A DNA stretch of 64,000 bases from Siphonodentalium dalli (GCA_032622095.1 CP136061.1:237043815-237107814), one strand, 5' to 3'; counted from the first letter of the stretch, positions 23,291-36,284 are shown. Notes: generated from the sequence alone by a model not told the origin. Program-made: numbers and translations.

Positions 23291-23453
23291 GTGCAAGGAA
23301 ATGGCTACTTTTCAGTGTCAAATAACAAAATTTTCGCCCGACAGGACGAACCATGGTCGTCCCGTCGCGTTATGTGTTTCCCCTTGGCGGAAACCCTGTA
23401 TAAAGACATACCGCAGTTCTTTCGTAGCATATATGGGGTTTCGAGACCATGCA
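23291..23453 (+). CDS. Candidate plus-strand exon of unknown gene
   Basis: A plus-strand open segment is bounded by an acceptor-like ACACTCAG and a near-consensus donor GTGAGT. In frame it reads VQGNGYFSVSNNKIFARQ, then VMCFPLAETLYKDIPQFF, then YGVSRPC. The composition looks protein-like and GC is higher than the surroundings, but no partner exon on this strand was found. It lies inside an intron of the minus-strand REJ gene. It could be a nested gene, a retained transposon fragment or chance. Confidence 0.25.
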
Positions 23454-23493
23454 CGTGAGTCTGAGAAACAGGAATTGACTTTGCGTGGCTTAA

Positions 23494-23929
23494 CCCTTTC
23501 AGTGCCAGGGGCCGATCTCATCGGCCCTAATTTACGGACATTTTGTTTCTTGTTTTTTGTTTAGATGTTTTTGGGTTGAATTTGTTTTGGGTATGCTTAA
23601 GCATGCTATAGGGAATTTAAAAACAAACTGGATAAAACCTTAGGGGCATGTTATAACTCAAAACTATCACCAAGTATTCATAGTAATAATTTTGATGCCC
23701 ATGAAAAACGTAAGATTCCATGGCACTAAACCTACAAAATAAGTCTGATAAAGAATATAAGAAAAAATTATTAAAATTGTAAAAAATAAGAAAAAATTAT
23801 GAAAATTTGTTAGGCCAATGCATTCTCTTATATATGCGAGGCGACCTATGGTCGACTCGCATATATAAGAGAATGCATTGGCACAGGGTATATGGGTTGA
23901 TACAAAAATCTGACCTGGCACCGAAAGGG
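23494..23929. mobile_element. piggyBac-type MITE, second subfamily with the same hairpin core
   Basis: TTAA at 23490-23493 and 23930-23933 bounds a 436-base element. Its ends differ from family C (CCCTTTCAGTGCCAGG and CCTGGCACCGAAAGGG) and it lacks the first hairpin. From about 23811 to 23886 it carries the same CCAATGCATTCTC hairpin as family C. Confidence 0.7.
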
Positions 23930-24008
23930 TTAAAGCATGATGACATGGCCCATTTGATGTCAACTTGAAGTTAAAGTAAAATAGTAAGTAATAATAGCAC
24001 TAAGTTAC

Positions 24009-24094
24009 CTTTTCCTTTGGGTGGCAGGATAAAGTTGGAGTTCATATTGGAACAGATATTATTGGTCTCAGCAATTGTACATGAATATGTCCAG
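24009..24094 (-). CDS. REJ/polycystin-like gene, WTYSC exon
   Basis: This 86-base exon has acceptor TTTTTTCAG and donor AAAAG/GTAACTT. One base is followed by 28 codons and one base. It opens with WTYSCTIAETNNIC and ends with a Pro-rich ILPPKGK. The 'W.y.C' motif directly after an LDGS.S turn is the hallmark of REJ domains. Joined to the previous exon it reads RLIY-WTYSC, and to the next KGK-G-ATVSTIPPENY. The excellent pyrimidine tract at the acceptor and the phase agreement on both sides make this a secure exon despite its small size. Confidence 0.78.
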
Positions 24095-24203
24095 CTGAAA
24101 AAACAAAATTTTCAATGACATTGAAGCTCAGTTAATTTGATATCAAGAAAATGAATCAAGGCCTGTTAATAATTAACCCTTTCTTTACCAAATGGCCATT
24201 AGT

Positions 24204-24401
24204 TACAGTAATGCCCTAAGTAATCGACTCTTTAACTACAGAAGAATTATGGATAACTTTTCAGGATTTAGTCGGAAATATGGCTTGTTGCCATTCATCG
24301 GAAAGCTCTCTAACTAACCTTGGGATCTTAAAGCTAAATCCTGAAAAGTTACCAATAATTCTGCTGTAGTTAAAGAGTCGATTACTTAGGGCATTACTGT
24401 A
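24204..24401. mobile_element. Family B MITE
   Basis: TACAGTAATGCCCTAAGTAA at the left and its complement at the right. One arm is partly degraded near 24310-24340. It sits about 110 bases upstream, on the intron side, of the WTYSC exon's acceptor at 24095. Confidence 0.7.
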
Positions 24402-24407
24402 TATATA

Positions 24408-24556
24408 GAATACACCCATAGGAGCCGAGAGTATCAAATTTACAACACAAGTGGAATAGTGGTTTTAACCACAGGTCCTTTTGGTGAGTGGTTAAAACTA
24501 CAATACCAAGAGTGGTGAAAAACTGGTACTCTCTGCTACTACGGGTGTATTTTTAT
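24408..24556. repeat. Short hairpin (MITE-like)
   Basis: AATACACCC ... GAGAGTATC ... GTGGTTTTAACCAC on the left returns complemented on the right (GTGGTTAAAACTAC, GGTACTCTC, GGGTGTATT). It is adjacent to the family B MITE at 24204. Confidence 0.6.
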
Positions 24557-25339
24557 TTTATGCCATAATTATTATTTTTGTATTTGTTCTGCGAATTCAA
24601 CAACACCACTGTTTACTTTTAATGTGTATCTTTACCGAGAAAACCCAACACAATCATAAGGAATGTGTGTCATGAGTAGTGATGCATACTTTTACGTCAT
24701 GACGTCAGCCTGTTTCTAAGCCATCGATCAGTCACTTGATATTCCCATTTATATATGTTTCTTAGTTTATATAACACAAGCAAGCTATGTTTGATTGAAA
24801 TGCAGGCAATTTTCCTCCTATATAATTGATATCATAACAACTTCCAACTTTAAATGAATCTAACAAAAGAACTATTTTGCTAAACTGCGATGTAGTTATA
24901 CTATGGGTATAAACATTTAACCAATGAAATTTGTTTGAAAATTTAAAACCACAGTAGAAATTTATAGCCATAGTAGGGTGTACAGATGAAATTTACAAAA
25001 CAGGTGTTATACACACAATAGCATATGCAATTATGGTATAAAAAAGTATCAGGATATATAAGTGGACAACAGACAGATGAACAGATAATACAAGTGATGA
25101 AAAATTCCTATTCTTTGGTGGGAAATGTAGAGATAATAAGTACAACAAATGGCCGATGTTGAAGTTATTATCTTCACATTTCCAGAGGCATACCTGACAT
25201 GACTATTTAGTAAAGAACAGGTTAACATATCCACTACTGTCGACCATTCAATTGTATGCAAAAAGTACGAGATAACTCAGTCAGCAGTAAACGCGCTAAA
25301 GAGACTGAAGGCTTTCGAACAACTATTATCAACACTTCC

Positions 25340-25582
25340 ATGACTGGAGCTTCCTAAAATTTTGTGAAAACCAATGTGCCAATGCATTCTCTTATATATG
25401 CAAGTCTCCCATAGGGACCTCGCATATATAAGAGCATACATTGGCCATTTACCTTTAGCTTGTAAGCCAGTGCATTCTCTTATATATGTGAGGCTCCCAA
25501 TGGGAGACTCGCATATATAAGAGAATGCACTGGGATGCAATATTTAATGCTGCACCAGTGCAGCTCCCGTCATGAAAGGGTT
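25340..25582. mobile_element. Diverged family C MITE
   Basis: Two hairpins of the CCAATGCATTCTCTTATATA type occur at about 25377-25446 and 25467-25535, with mutated loops. The right end reads ATGAAAGGGTTAA, matching piggyBac-type termini; the left end (near CTTCCATGACTGGAGC) is decayed. This is an older copy than those at 21507 and 29022. Confidence 0.55.
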
Positions 25583-27926
25583 AACAAGTATATGTAACAA
25601 GAGTATTGCTAGGGAGTGGCAAAATATCCCCGTTAGACATTTTTAATTGTACTACCGCAAAATACAACAATTGAGCTTACAAAAAATATTTGATATACCC
25701 CTAAATTTCATTTCAAAATGCAACTGTAAAACACATACTTGTATACTACTAGTCCATGAGCCAGGCTCCCCAAAAATGGAAAATGGAACCAATTTGGTGG
25801 GCAAATTCTATCAACATTTTTCTGAAAGACTATAACCTGAAGTTTATCTCAGTGCTGGGGCGCACTGGGGCAGTGTAGCTTAGTATACAAAATGTGTTTC
25901 CATGGCAACGGAGGGTGTTATTGGCTGGTATAAGAATATGACTATAATGGTTTATAACTAGGAAGTTTAATGCAGTAACGTGTACCTTTGCATCGATATG
26001 GGGTGCAACCCTTGGTGGGCTTTCTTTTGGCATAAGATATTTCCACTCAAGAGGTCAAGGTCATATGTCAAGGTCAAGGTCATTGACCAAAATAGCATTT
26101 TTCATATCGGGTCATACATTTTCTACCCACTGGGTTTATATATCAGGTCTAAATACTTTATCTTTGCTCGGAAATAATCTATAGCATATAGGTCATATGC
26201 GGAACTGCGTTATTATTGAAACCGAGAAGTCTATCATGAGATATAGTCCCTTAAACTTGGTGACCATTGGTAAAGCATGAAACTTCAAATATATGTTGGT
26301 TATATATATATATATAGCTATAAGAATTTTTTTTTGGAAGAGTGCTCGGGTTGGAGGGGGGGGGTCATGTATCATGATAAAATCAGGTTTCCATGGCAAC
26401 GGCATACAATATTTTAAGAAATATTTAAAAATCCACTTTAGAGATTCAACGAACCTTGGGTTTAAACAAATTATGTTAACTCATAGCTGTCTTAAATGGT
26501 CCACCAAGCGGACTGGGCAACCAGGGCATGTAGGGTCAAGGTCAATTACCAGGTTCAAGGTCATTGGGGGAAATGTCTTATTTTGGTCTCTTTTTTTTAT
26601 TAATTGTCTCATATTTCATTTAAATGCAGTGATCGAGTCTATCTTTGCACTGGTATGGGGTGCTGCCCTTGGTGTAATTTCTTTTGACGCTGGAGTATTC
26701 ACCTCTGGAGGTCATGATCATATTATTCATATACAAAGGTCAAGGTCATTGACCAAAATATTAGCTTTTTTTCATATCGGGTCATACAATTTCTAGCCAC
26801 TGATTTTATATATCAGTTCTGAATACGTTATCTTTGCTCAGAAATAATCTACAACATACATGCTATATGGAGAACTACGTTATTATTGCAACCAGCAAGT
26901 CATGAGATATAGGTCTTTAAACTTTGTGGCCATTTCCCAAGATATCGTGTTTTTGTGTATATTATAGTTGATATTTATAGTAGGATCCTTTAACTCATTC
27001 AGTGCCGGAGACGGATATATACATATATATAATTTCAATCTTGGTGCACATGAGTAGAATACTCCGGATTACAAGCTGCATTTTGAGACACTTGTCTGTT
27101 TAATTATCATGGGGGGGATCTGACAAGCGTGCAAGCGCTGTATTAGATGACCTTTGTCCCCATTCAAACGGTTTATCGGGCAGCTCCACACATGGACGCG
27201 TCTAAGAGATACAGCTGTCTGAATATACATAGTGAAAATTGATGTGCTTTGTGGGCATGACTTGCAGAGTTCAAACTCTCCAAGAAGATAACGCTTAATA
27301 CAGCATACATATCTGTTAATTGGAAACCGATTTTGATTGCGTAAAGGGCGACTACTATCAAGTCGGAGACATGGTGCTTCAAAGCAGTTAATGAGTAGGG
27401 CCTATACTAGCAATACCGGTTGGTAAATTTGATTCTATCCAATATTGAATATTCAAACTAATTATCTAGTTACTGTAAATAATGGCTTTCCACCAGGAAA
27501 TCTGGCACAAAAATATGGTTTTCAGGAATCCTGGCACTGAATAGGTTAATGGTTGATTTGTGATTTATTGACTAAAGCATGAAACTTTAAATATATGTTG
27601 CTTAGTTATAGGAAAAACATTTAAAGAGGGGAGTGCCCAGGTGGGGGGATCATATGTCCTAAATCAGATTTCCATGGCAACGGCATCAAATATTTGAAGA
27701 AAAATTTAAAATGGCTGATTCTGAGAATGAACTAACCTTGTGTTTGAAGAAATTATGTTAACCCATAGCTAACTCATTAATTGTCCATCAAACGGATTGG
27801 GCCACTAGGAAATACATGTATAGGGTCAAGATCAATTGCCAAGGTCAATGTTATTGGGAAAATTATGTGATATTTTGGTCTATATCTTGTTAATTCTCTC
27901 ATATTCCGCCACCACTATCATAATGT

Positions 27927-28640
27927 GCAACAAGAGCATCGCTAGGGCGAGGCAAAAAAGGCCCTTGATAATTTCAACACAGGGCCATAATGCGTAATCC
28001 ATATGCCAATTTTTTAACAAACAGATAACCATAACTAAAGCTATCGCTGGAAACCAAAATACTCGTCAATAACAATCAACAAGGGCCATAACTCCGGTAA
28101 AAATAGGCGGACGGACCTCAAATTCGAACTTGACTTGTATTTTCATAATGAGTATAATGCACATACCAGATTTGAAAACATGTGCCAATATGCAGTACGA
28201 AAACGACGACAGATGGAATCCATGGACAGTATCGCAAATGTAGAAATTCAAAAAAAGGGCTGTAACTCTGGTGAATATTGGCAGGCGGAAAAGGCCTACT
28301 TTGATCCCGGGAACAATATGGGCGGGTCCAATTTCACGTGTGACTGTATCCTTGACCTTGCTCATATATAGGCATGTTTCTGGACCTCGACCGATCCGAC
28401 TCAAATTTGGTATGTACGCCTACTTTGATCCCGGGAACAATATGGGCGGGTCCCATTTCATGTGCGAACGTGTCCTTGACCTTGACCTTGGTTATATACG
28501 CTCATATAAGCATGTTTCTGGACCGATCGAACAATAGATTGTCCAGACGCTGTATATTCTGCCCAGACGGAGGCGATCACAAAGAAATCCCTAAATAGCC
28601 CGGACGAGGTCGGGCACATCAGCTAGTTTATAAATAATTG
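27927..28640 (+). repeat. Mollusc-type repeat segment with 125-bp tandem units
   Basis: Starts CAACAAGAGCATCGCTAGGG and contains GGGCCATAACTCCGG, then two direct copies of GATCCCGGGAACAATATGGG at 28304 and 28429 with CCTTGACCTTG after each. It lies inside the palindromic array. Confidence 0.6.
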
Positions 28641-29021
28641 TAATACGTTGCATTACCATCAAGACCAAAATAACTACGATTTTGTGACTTTAGTAACTAA
28701 AGCATGAAACTTCACATACGCGTTGCATAGTTATAATAGGAACTTTTTGGAGGGTTACCCAGGTGAGAGGTCATGTGTCAGTATAAATCTGGTTTCCATT
28801 TTCTATTTGTCGAAAAGTTGAAAAAGCCAACTGAAAACTGTTGGCAACCCGTTGACCCTAATTATTGCGATTAACAGACTGTATGCCCATAATCGTGGGA
28901 GCAGAGTTATTTTGATTAATGTCTTCGGATTAGGTCAAATGGAAGCTTTGTGTATATGAACATAGACGGCAGCCTTTACCAAGCATGATGATATCATATG
29001 CATATATCTGAGGTCTGTTAA

Positions 29022-29397
29022 CCCTTTACCCAACAAACCGGCCAAAACCGGCCAAATAAAGCTTCAACGGCCTAAAATATCTTCGGTCTGTCTCAATAGA
29101 ACCATACAAATATGGATATCATTGGAACCGGCTCCTTGACCACATTGTGATAGTTACAGTTATGCCCTGTGCCAATGCACCATAGGTCGCCTCGCATATA
29201 TAAGAGAATGCATTGGCATTGGCCTAAAAAAAATCTTTTTTTAACACTTTTTACCATTTTTTCTTACATTCTTTAACAATTTTATAATTTTTAATGTGTT
29301 AAGCCAATGCATTCTCTTATATATGCGAGGCGACCTATGGTCGACTCGCATATATAAGAGAATGCATTGGCACAGGGCCCTTCTGTTGGGTAAAGGG
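29022..29397. mobile_element. piggyBac-type MITE (family C)
   Basis: TTAA at 29018-29021 and 29398-29401 bounds an element almost identical to the 21507 copy, but the first hairpin has lost one arm (only the CATAGGTCGCCTCGC half remains). It sits inside the large palindromic array 25586-34241 and is therefore younger than it. Confidence 0.8.
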
Positions 29398-30023
29398 TTA
29401 AACGATCACATCATCACTATACTCTTTTCTATCACGGTAAGTGATATATCATGAAAACATATTAATCGCAGACATGTCAGATGATTAATCATATTCAGGA
29501 GTCTACGTGAATGCCCAGCTAGGCTCCATGTGTACATGTAGTACGTATTTTGAATGAAAGTCTGTTGTAGAAGAGTAACTGAGCGGGACTCGGTCCATGC
29601 AAGACAGCATCATTCCAAGGCTGTTGTGGTCAGAGAAGACTTGGTATACATCACCACGTTCAAATTGATATATTTGAGGTAATACATATCTCTCGATACC
29701 ATATAAACACTATTTGTGACATTAGTAACTAAAGCACAGTACCACATATATATGTTTCTTAATCGTTATAGCTGAAACCTTTTAGAAGGGAATGCCAAGA
29801 AGATGGGTCATGTATCCGGATAAAATATGGTTTCCATGGCAATGACATAAACTCTTTGGAGAAGAATTGTTTTGAATATTCACAGGTAGCTTCTTTAGGA
29901 TCACCTCTAAAATGGGAGCTATAAAATTCGAACGATTTTTGATAAAAAATATGGCCACCGGCAGCCATCTCTGATTGTACTCTTTCTATACCTAAATCCT
30001 TTGGCACACCCCACAGATCAGTC

Positions 30024-30208
30024 GCCTAACTTCGTCCTGAATGTCGATCCATTCAGCGCTTTTTTATTAGCTTTCCAGCTCCATGCTTTCCGTCTCCAAT
30101 TGGGGTAAACATAAGTTTAGCCAAAAGTTTAGCCAAATGAAATTTTTATTATCCAAATTCGAAAAAGATTGGCCATTGGCCAATTTGGCCACCGACAGCG
30201 CGAACACT
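30024..30208 (+). repeat. Dispersed repeat H, second copy
   Basis: GTCGCCTAACTTCGTCC, GTCTCCAATTGGGGTAAAC and GGCCAATTTGGCCACCGACA correspond to 1910-2072, with internal small duplications. It lies within the palindromic array. Confidence 0.55.
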
Positions 30209-32969
30209 GCAGATCACAGTCTTCTTCTGATCGTCACCAAACTCCATACGGACGGTCTGGTGATCACTTGACTGGAGCCACCGAATATGTCATAGAGTCA
30301 AGTTTCTTTGGGGATCCCCATTTACTCACGCATGTGGCTGACACAAAGCAGTTTTTTCATCACAGTCCATATATGACAAGGTAACTAAAGGTGAAATGGC
30401 ATTTTTTGGAGCCAATGTATATTTATATGTCTCCACGCAGTCAATATTACGGAGCTAAATTATCATGTCACTTGCATGTATATTCTATTCTCATATCAGG
30501 GATTTACCGGTATGCACATGCCTATTCCTTACATATAGCGGGGTCCCTTAAGGATTGCATCTCGATTTTAGTGTATACAGTATGGAACATGGCATACTGG
30601 TAGAGTGACAGCATCCCCCTTATGCTTTTATCATTTTATAATTTATGATTTAAATCTGGGATATATCGAACTTTGTTACGCAGACAGCATGGACCAGTTA
30701 CAAAACCTGGCTGGCAAATAACTTGAACAACCATATTTTTACATGTTTTTTGTCAAATTCAGAAACCCGAAAAAAAAACTATGGACTAGTGGCATCTGCC
30801 ACTAAATTAAAAGATAGTAGGGTGAGACAAATCTGCTACAGCAGGAAGTACGCAATAGGGTTGCATATGACACCATTGACTGGGGGAATCAGCAGTCTTG
30901 AAGCCCCTATGTGTTGGTGAACATGCAGGCTGCTGGCACACTGTGAGGTACTGAATGTAAAACAAATGAATAGTTTATTTTCAGGGAGCCGTACTGGACT
31001 ATTTATAAAACTGGCTGACAAATAAGAGTGATTGACCGTGACCTTAACAGCTGACTTTGACCCTATATATGTACTAGTAACCCAGTCCGTTTGATGGACC
31101 ATTGATGGCACTATGAGTTCAGTTTATTTATTCAAACCCAAGACTCATCTGGTTGCCAGCAGTGGACTTAGGGTCAGCTTTTCTCACAATATTTGATGCC
31201 GTTGCCATGGAAAACATAGTCTTTCCTGACACACAATCTCTCATCTGAGCACACACGCCAAAAAGTTTCCCCTCTAACAAAGCAAAATGTGAAGTATCGT
31301 AAAAATTCCTGTTTATTTTGGTCTGATGATCTCTATAGGGTAATGTATCGCGACTTATGTGTTGCCACACATACTATGAAAAGTAGTACTTAAAACTGTG
31401 ATTATATCTAAACTAGATGTTGTGACATATTGACAGTGATCATCATATCAAGTGTGCCATATATCAAATTGAACATGGTGGTGTGGGGATTGATGTTATG
31501 ACTAAGGCACCAAGGGTAGCGAAATATGAGACAATTAATAAAAAAGTTACCAAAATAATACATTTTGACCTTGACCCTATATGCCCTGGTGGGTCAGTCC
31601 GCTTGGTGGACCATTAATGAGTTAGATATGAGTTAACTTAATTTCTTTAAACACATGGTTCATTGAATCTTAAAAGTGGCTTTCTCAATATTTCTTCACA
31701 TATTTTATGTTGTTGCCATGGAAACCTGATTTTATCATGACACATGATCCCCCCCCCCCCCCAACACAAGCACCCTTCCCAAAAAGTTTTTCTTATAACT
31801 AAGCAACATATATTTGATGTTTCATGCTTTAGTCACTAAAATCACAATTCAACCATTAAGGAATCCCACTATAAGTATCTAATCTATACTATACACATAA
31901 TCATGATATCTTGTGAAATAACTGATTTTGACCCATTTTGGAAAATGGTCACCAAGTTTAAAGGACTATATCTCATGACAGACTTCTCTGTATCAATACT
32001 AACGCAGTTTTCCATGTAGCCTATATGCTATAGATTATTTTTTAGCAAAGATAAAGTATTCAGAACTGATATATAAACTCAGTGGGTAGAAAATGTATGA
32101 CCCGACAGGGGGGGGTCTGCAAAAAAATTCCGTATATAGGGCCGGGGTGGGTGGGTGGTCCAGAGGCGGAAAAAATGGTGCTTGTAAATTTTTTCCAAAA
32201 TGGGTTTTTTTCAAACAATTTACAAGTACTGACCATGTAATGTTGTTTGTAAGCATGTTAGTACCATGCTTGTTGGTATAGGGCTATATAGGCAGCTAAA
32301 GTGACTCTTTTAGCCTCAGATTTAGCAACATTCTGGATTTCACAGTATCCCGGACCACTTCAAAGTGGACCACCGTATTAACGTTCAGGAAACTTATGAT
32401 CAACGGAAGAAATATTTAGTAACAAAATTAATATATTACCCAGTTGTATTATCTGAATAAAAGTAATAAAACAAAAAAACTCTATTACAAATTGGATACT
32501 ACATGGTGAATACTCAATGATGACTACTAGTAGATATCATTAACCTGATTGTTGCATAACATGAAATTGAAAAGGGTATCTCATAGATTTCTAATGTCTG
32601 AAATACTGTCTTGTTCTGGCATGTAGTCAAATTCATTCCTTCTGCTTATTTCTCATCTTGAATGATTGCAAGTAATGTTAATTTGCAACAATTATCCAAA
32701 TAAAACTGAATTGGTTATGATGAATGACATTACTGTTTACTGCTCAGACAATCCCAAATGAAGGTGACGCTATTCTCATTGAATTTCCGAACTTAATACA
32801 TCTGGGAGCTTTACTGCTCAACAAGACGAAACTAAAATACTAATTGTATACTGTTATCACTTACAAATAGATGAACTGAAATAATGTGATGCATTCAGAT
32901 GCATTGATAAATGACATTCAATTCTTCATTCTGGTCTATCACCATACCAAACCACATCAAAATTTGACA

Positions 32970-33235
32970 ACCGACACTTAACTTATATTGCAAAAACTTT
33001 GTATGGACTGAATTTCATAAAGTCGAACAGGGCCCATAACTCTGGTAGGCATTGGTGGTCACAAGCCGCGATATTATGCATATTCGTCCCCAATTTCTGG
33101 TCCGTCACCATGCCATAGGGCATCAAATATGACAACTGACTCTTGAGTTAAAATTCAAAATGTTTGTACGGACAGACGGCTCGAGACGTCAACTATATAC
33201 CCGCCGACTAATATCGGGCAGTATAATAACCATAT
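32970..33235 (+). repeat. Mollusc-type repeat fragment
   Basis: Contains GGGCCCATAACTCTGG, a CACCATGCCATAGGGCATC phrase and GGACAGACGGCTCGAGACG. Confidence 0.5.
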
Positions 33236-34239
33236 ATCTATGTGTATACATAACCAAAAAACAATTCCCCTCCCCACCCCATCCCGTTGGATAAGACTAA
33301 AGAGTTCTTTGATCATGCACATATAATTGTGGAACCCCTGACCTGTTTACCACTATTTACACTGGCCAGTTTTCTCTGTCAGACACAACACACTCGATAT
33401 ATTAAGGCTATAATGGGGTCTAGGGCAATTTGTGACATATAGTGTACCTACACAATGCTTAATTAATATTGTTGTTAGATACTGAAAACACCAGGAAACA
33501 CATGGAAATACAGTATATTTTTCGTTTTTCTGATCTGTGTTTACCAATTAGTAAGGCATTTAACACAGTTATTGAAGAACGGCTAAAAAAAACCTCTGAA
33601 ATTTTGATAAAAACATGAGAAACGGGGGGTGGGTCCCCAAAATTTTGGAGGAAAAAAATATTTTTTTTGCAAAAATGGGGTGGTGGGTCCCTCGAGGTCG
33701 GAAAAAAACTTTTTGGGCCCTATATGTGCAATTTTTTTCCAGACCCCCCCCTGGACCCGATATGAAAAATGCTATTATTTTGGTCAATTACCTTGACCTT
33801 TATATATGACCTTGACCTCTTGAGGTAAAATATCTTGTGCCAAAATAAAGCCCACCAAGGGTAGCACCCCATATCGTTGCAAAGGTAGACGTACTACATT
33901 AATCTTTCTCGTTATAAACTATTATAGGCATATTTTTTATACCGGCCAAAAACACCCTCCGTTGCCATGGAAATACAAATTTTGCATACTAAGCTACACT
34001 GCCCCAGTGGGCCCCAGCACTGAGATAAACTTCAGATTATAAGCTTTCAGAAAAATGTTGATAGAATTTGCCCACCAAAATGGTACCATTTTCGTTCCTG
34101 GCTCATGGACTAGACCAAGTTTGATTCTGATCAAGTCCTCCAAACTTCAGTTATAGATCGGAAATGAAAATGTTAACGGGCAGACGGACGAACTGATAAC
34201 ATAATGCAACCGTTTTTTTTCAAAAGGTTGCATAATAAA

Positions 34240-34990
34240 ACTTTTAGCAGGGAAATACACATACCAAATGTTTCAGGTCAAATAATCCAAACTGGTTCAC
34301 TGAGGAAGAAATGAGTCACATTCTAAGTAGAAAGATGGCTATAACTCATGTAAAAATATATGGACGGAAGTCATATTCGAACCTGCCCTGTATTTTTAGC
34401 TGGGAAATACACATACCATCTTTGGTTGAGTTCAAATATTCCAAACAGAAGTTATCAGTTTGAAACCAAAATGTTTTGAAATTGGTTGAATTCCAAGTCG
34501 AAAAAGGGCCGTAACTCATGTAAAAATAAATGGACAGAACCCATTTTCAAACATGGCCTGTGTTTTTAGCTGGGAAATACACACTCCAACAAATTTCCAT
34601 TTAAACAAGGGCCGTAACTCTGGTAAAAATTAATGGCAGAAACCCATAGTATGTGGAAATTCCCCCAACCTGTGTTATCAACATGCCAAAGGACAACGAA
34701 ATCCAATAATAAAGACATCCACAGCATAATGTATGTTATGGAAGCGTTGACGCGTTTTACACTAAGAACAGCAAAAGGGCCATAACTCTGGAAAAAAGTG
34801 TGGACAAAAATCTGCGCTATGTGGAGATCCTTTCCACAATGCTGGTCATACCATAGGACATCGAAATTGGACTATCAGCACTTGAGCTGTGTTGTGAAAT
34901 GTTTATTACAGATGGACAGATGGATGGAGGCCTCCACTATATACCCCCGAATCCTCCTTCGGACGGTCGGAGGCATATTAAAAGGTTGCT
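34240..34990 (+). repeat. Mollusc-type repeat, several units
   Basis: Units with AAGGGCCGTAACTC or GGCTATAACTC, AGCTGGGAAATACACA and ACCATAGGACATCG, ending near GATGGACAGATGGATGGAGG. It continues directly from the right end of the palindromic array. Confidence 0.6.
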
Positions 34991-35590
34991 GACCAAAATG
35001 TCCCTGTCGAAGGTGGCAGGTTTGAAGCATATATGGGTTTCAGATCCCTATACTACAAATTTTAGGAAGAATCGATTACACCAATATATTTCAAAGTGCA
35101 TATTCACTAACTATGGTGCACATCTTCAATGTTTCGAGAAAGGGTCAATAACTCTAAAATAAAAAACATAAAACATTTCTATGTCGAAAAATAGCAATAA
35201 CTCTGCCAAAATGACGGTGACTGAATTCAAAATGGCAGGTGCCCTGGTTCCGATGCTGGTTGACATCTGTACCAAGTTTTTAAAAAATTGACTTGAAAAT
35301 GACGGAATACAGACTCAGACAAAAGATGCGTCCCAAGATGTACCATTCTATGTCGGGAAAATGGCAATAACTCTGCCAAAATGAGTCAGATATAACTCAA
35401 AATCACAGGCACACAGTTTCCCATGCTGGTTGAGATAAATGCCAAGTTTTAAAAAAATTTACCAGAAAATGACAGAATACAGGCATGGACAAAGTTCCGG
35501 ACAGATGGATGGAACGGAACGACGCACACACAGACGAAGGTCATTACTATAGTCCTCTGACGGAATGCTGGGGGACAAAAATAAGCAAGA
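34990..35590 (+). repeat. Repeat subfamily with AATAACTCTGCCA units
   Basis: Three tandem units, the same order as at 20690: AATAACTCTGCCAAAATGA, CAGGTTCCGATGCTGGTTGA-like text, AATGACAGAATACAGG. Ends with GATGGATGGAACGG. Confidence 0.6.
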
Positions 35591-35939
35591 CTTACCTTGG
35601 GTGTGAAGTTCATTTTGAAATTAATGAGTAGTTAATCAGTTAAATAACCTCTCTCTTTCCCTACCCACAATTTGGGCAGTCAATCATGCAAACAATTAAT
35701 TTTAACGTTACATGTATTCTAGATATAAAGTTGCTCAAAGAGAAACTTAGACAGACATAGTTGCTCGCAAAGCAAGCTGGTTTTTGGTGGCAACACAGCG
35801 AAATATTTGCTGCAAAGAGAGATTTTAACTTATTTGGCACATGCGCAAGAGTACTATCCTATTTAAACCCTCGTGATTAACTACTCATAAAATTCAAAAT
35901 GGACTTTACTTTCCCAAGGTATAAAGTCTTGTTTATTTT

Positions 35940-36140
35940 TAGAATTATCATCCGGAAACCAAATTAATCAGCTAATTCTAAGTTGGCAAGGACCATAACT
36001 CTGGCAAAAACTGGTGGGCGGAACCCAAACTCTAACTTGACCTGTATTTTTGTCTAATAAACCCACATACCAAATTTCATTCCATTCAGTTCAGACTTCC
36101 TAAAGTTATCATCTCGTAACGAAAATTGAGTGCAAATTCC
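35940..36140 (+). repeat. Mollusc-type repeat fragment
   Basis: ATTATCATCCGGAAACC, GGACCATAACTCTGG, CACATACCAAATTTCATTCC: a single unit of the family seen at 11391. Confidence 0.55.
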
Positions 36141-36284
36141 AATGAAAGTGTCAATGACACTGTAGCTCAACTTTGAAATGGAATAATTTCATGTGTTACA
36201 GTCAATGAAGCGATTTGGAATGCAGAAAATTGAAATGTCTAAGTAATAGTAGATTATCAACATGAAGAGATATATATAAAATAA

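Larger units (their letters stand above)
25586..34241. mobile_element. 8.6-kb palindromic repeat array with CCATGGCAAC modules
   Basis: Sequence at 25740-27000 recurs in inverted orientation at 31560-34110. Examples: the TCAGTGCTGGGGC, GTTTCCATGGCAAC and GGGTGCAACCCTTGGTGGGC order on the left returns complemented near 34020, 33960 and 33870. Within the arms the module repeats directly (26290, 27570, 28700 and 29720 all begin ACTAAAGCATGAAAC or similar). The outer ends carry the start and end phrases of the mollusc-type repeat (AACAAGAGTATTGCTAGGG; ATAATGCAACCGTTTT). A piggyBac-type MITE is nested at 29022. No protein-coding capacity was recognised; the 167-codon frame at 26293 is repeat. Confidence 0.6.

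Noticed and set aside
26293-26796. 167-codon plus-strand open frame
   Set aside because: It runs through modules of the palindromic array, crosses the X-box and AGGTCA repeats and has no domain-like pattern; other copies of the module are not open.
35580-35640. Donor-like CCAAG/GTAAGT on the minus strand near 35595
   Set aside because: The same text recurs complemented near 35905, so it is part of a local inverted repeat, and no open exon precedes it.
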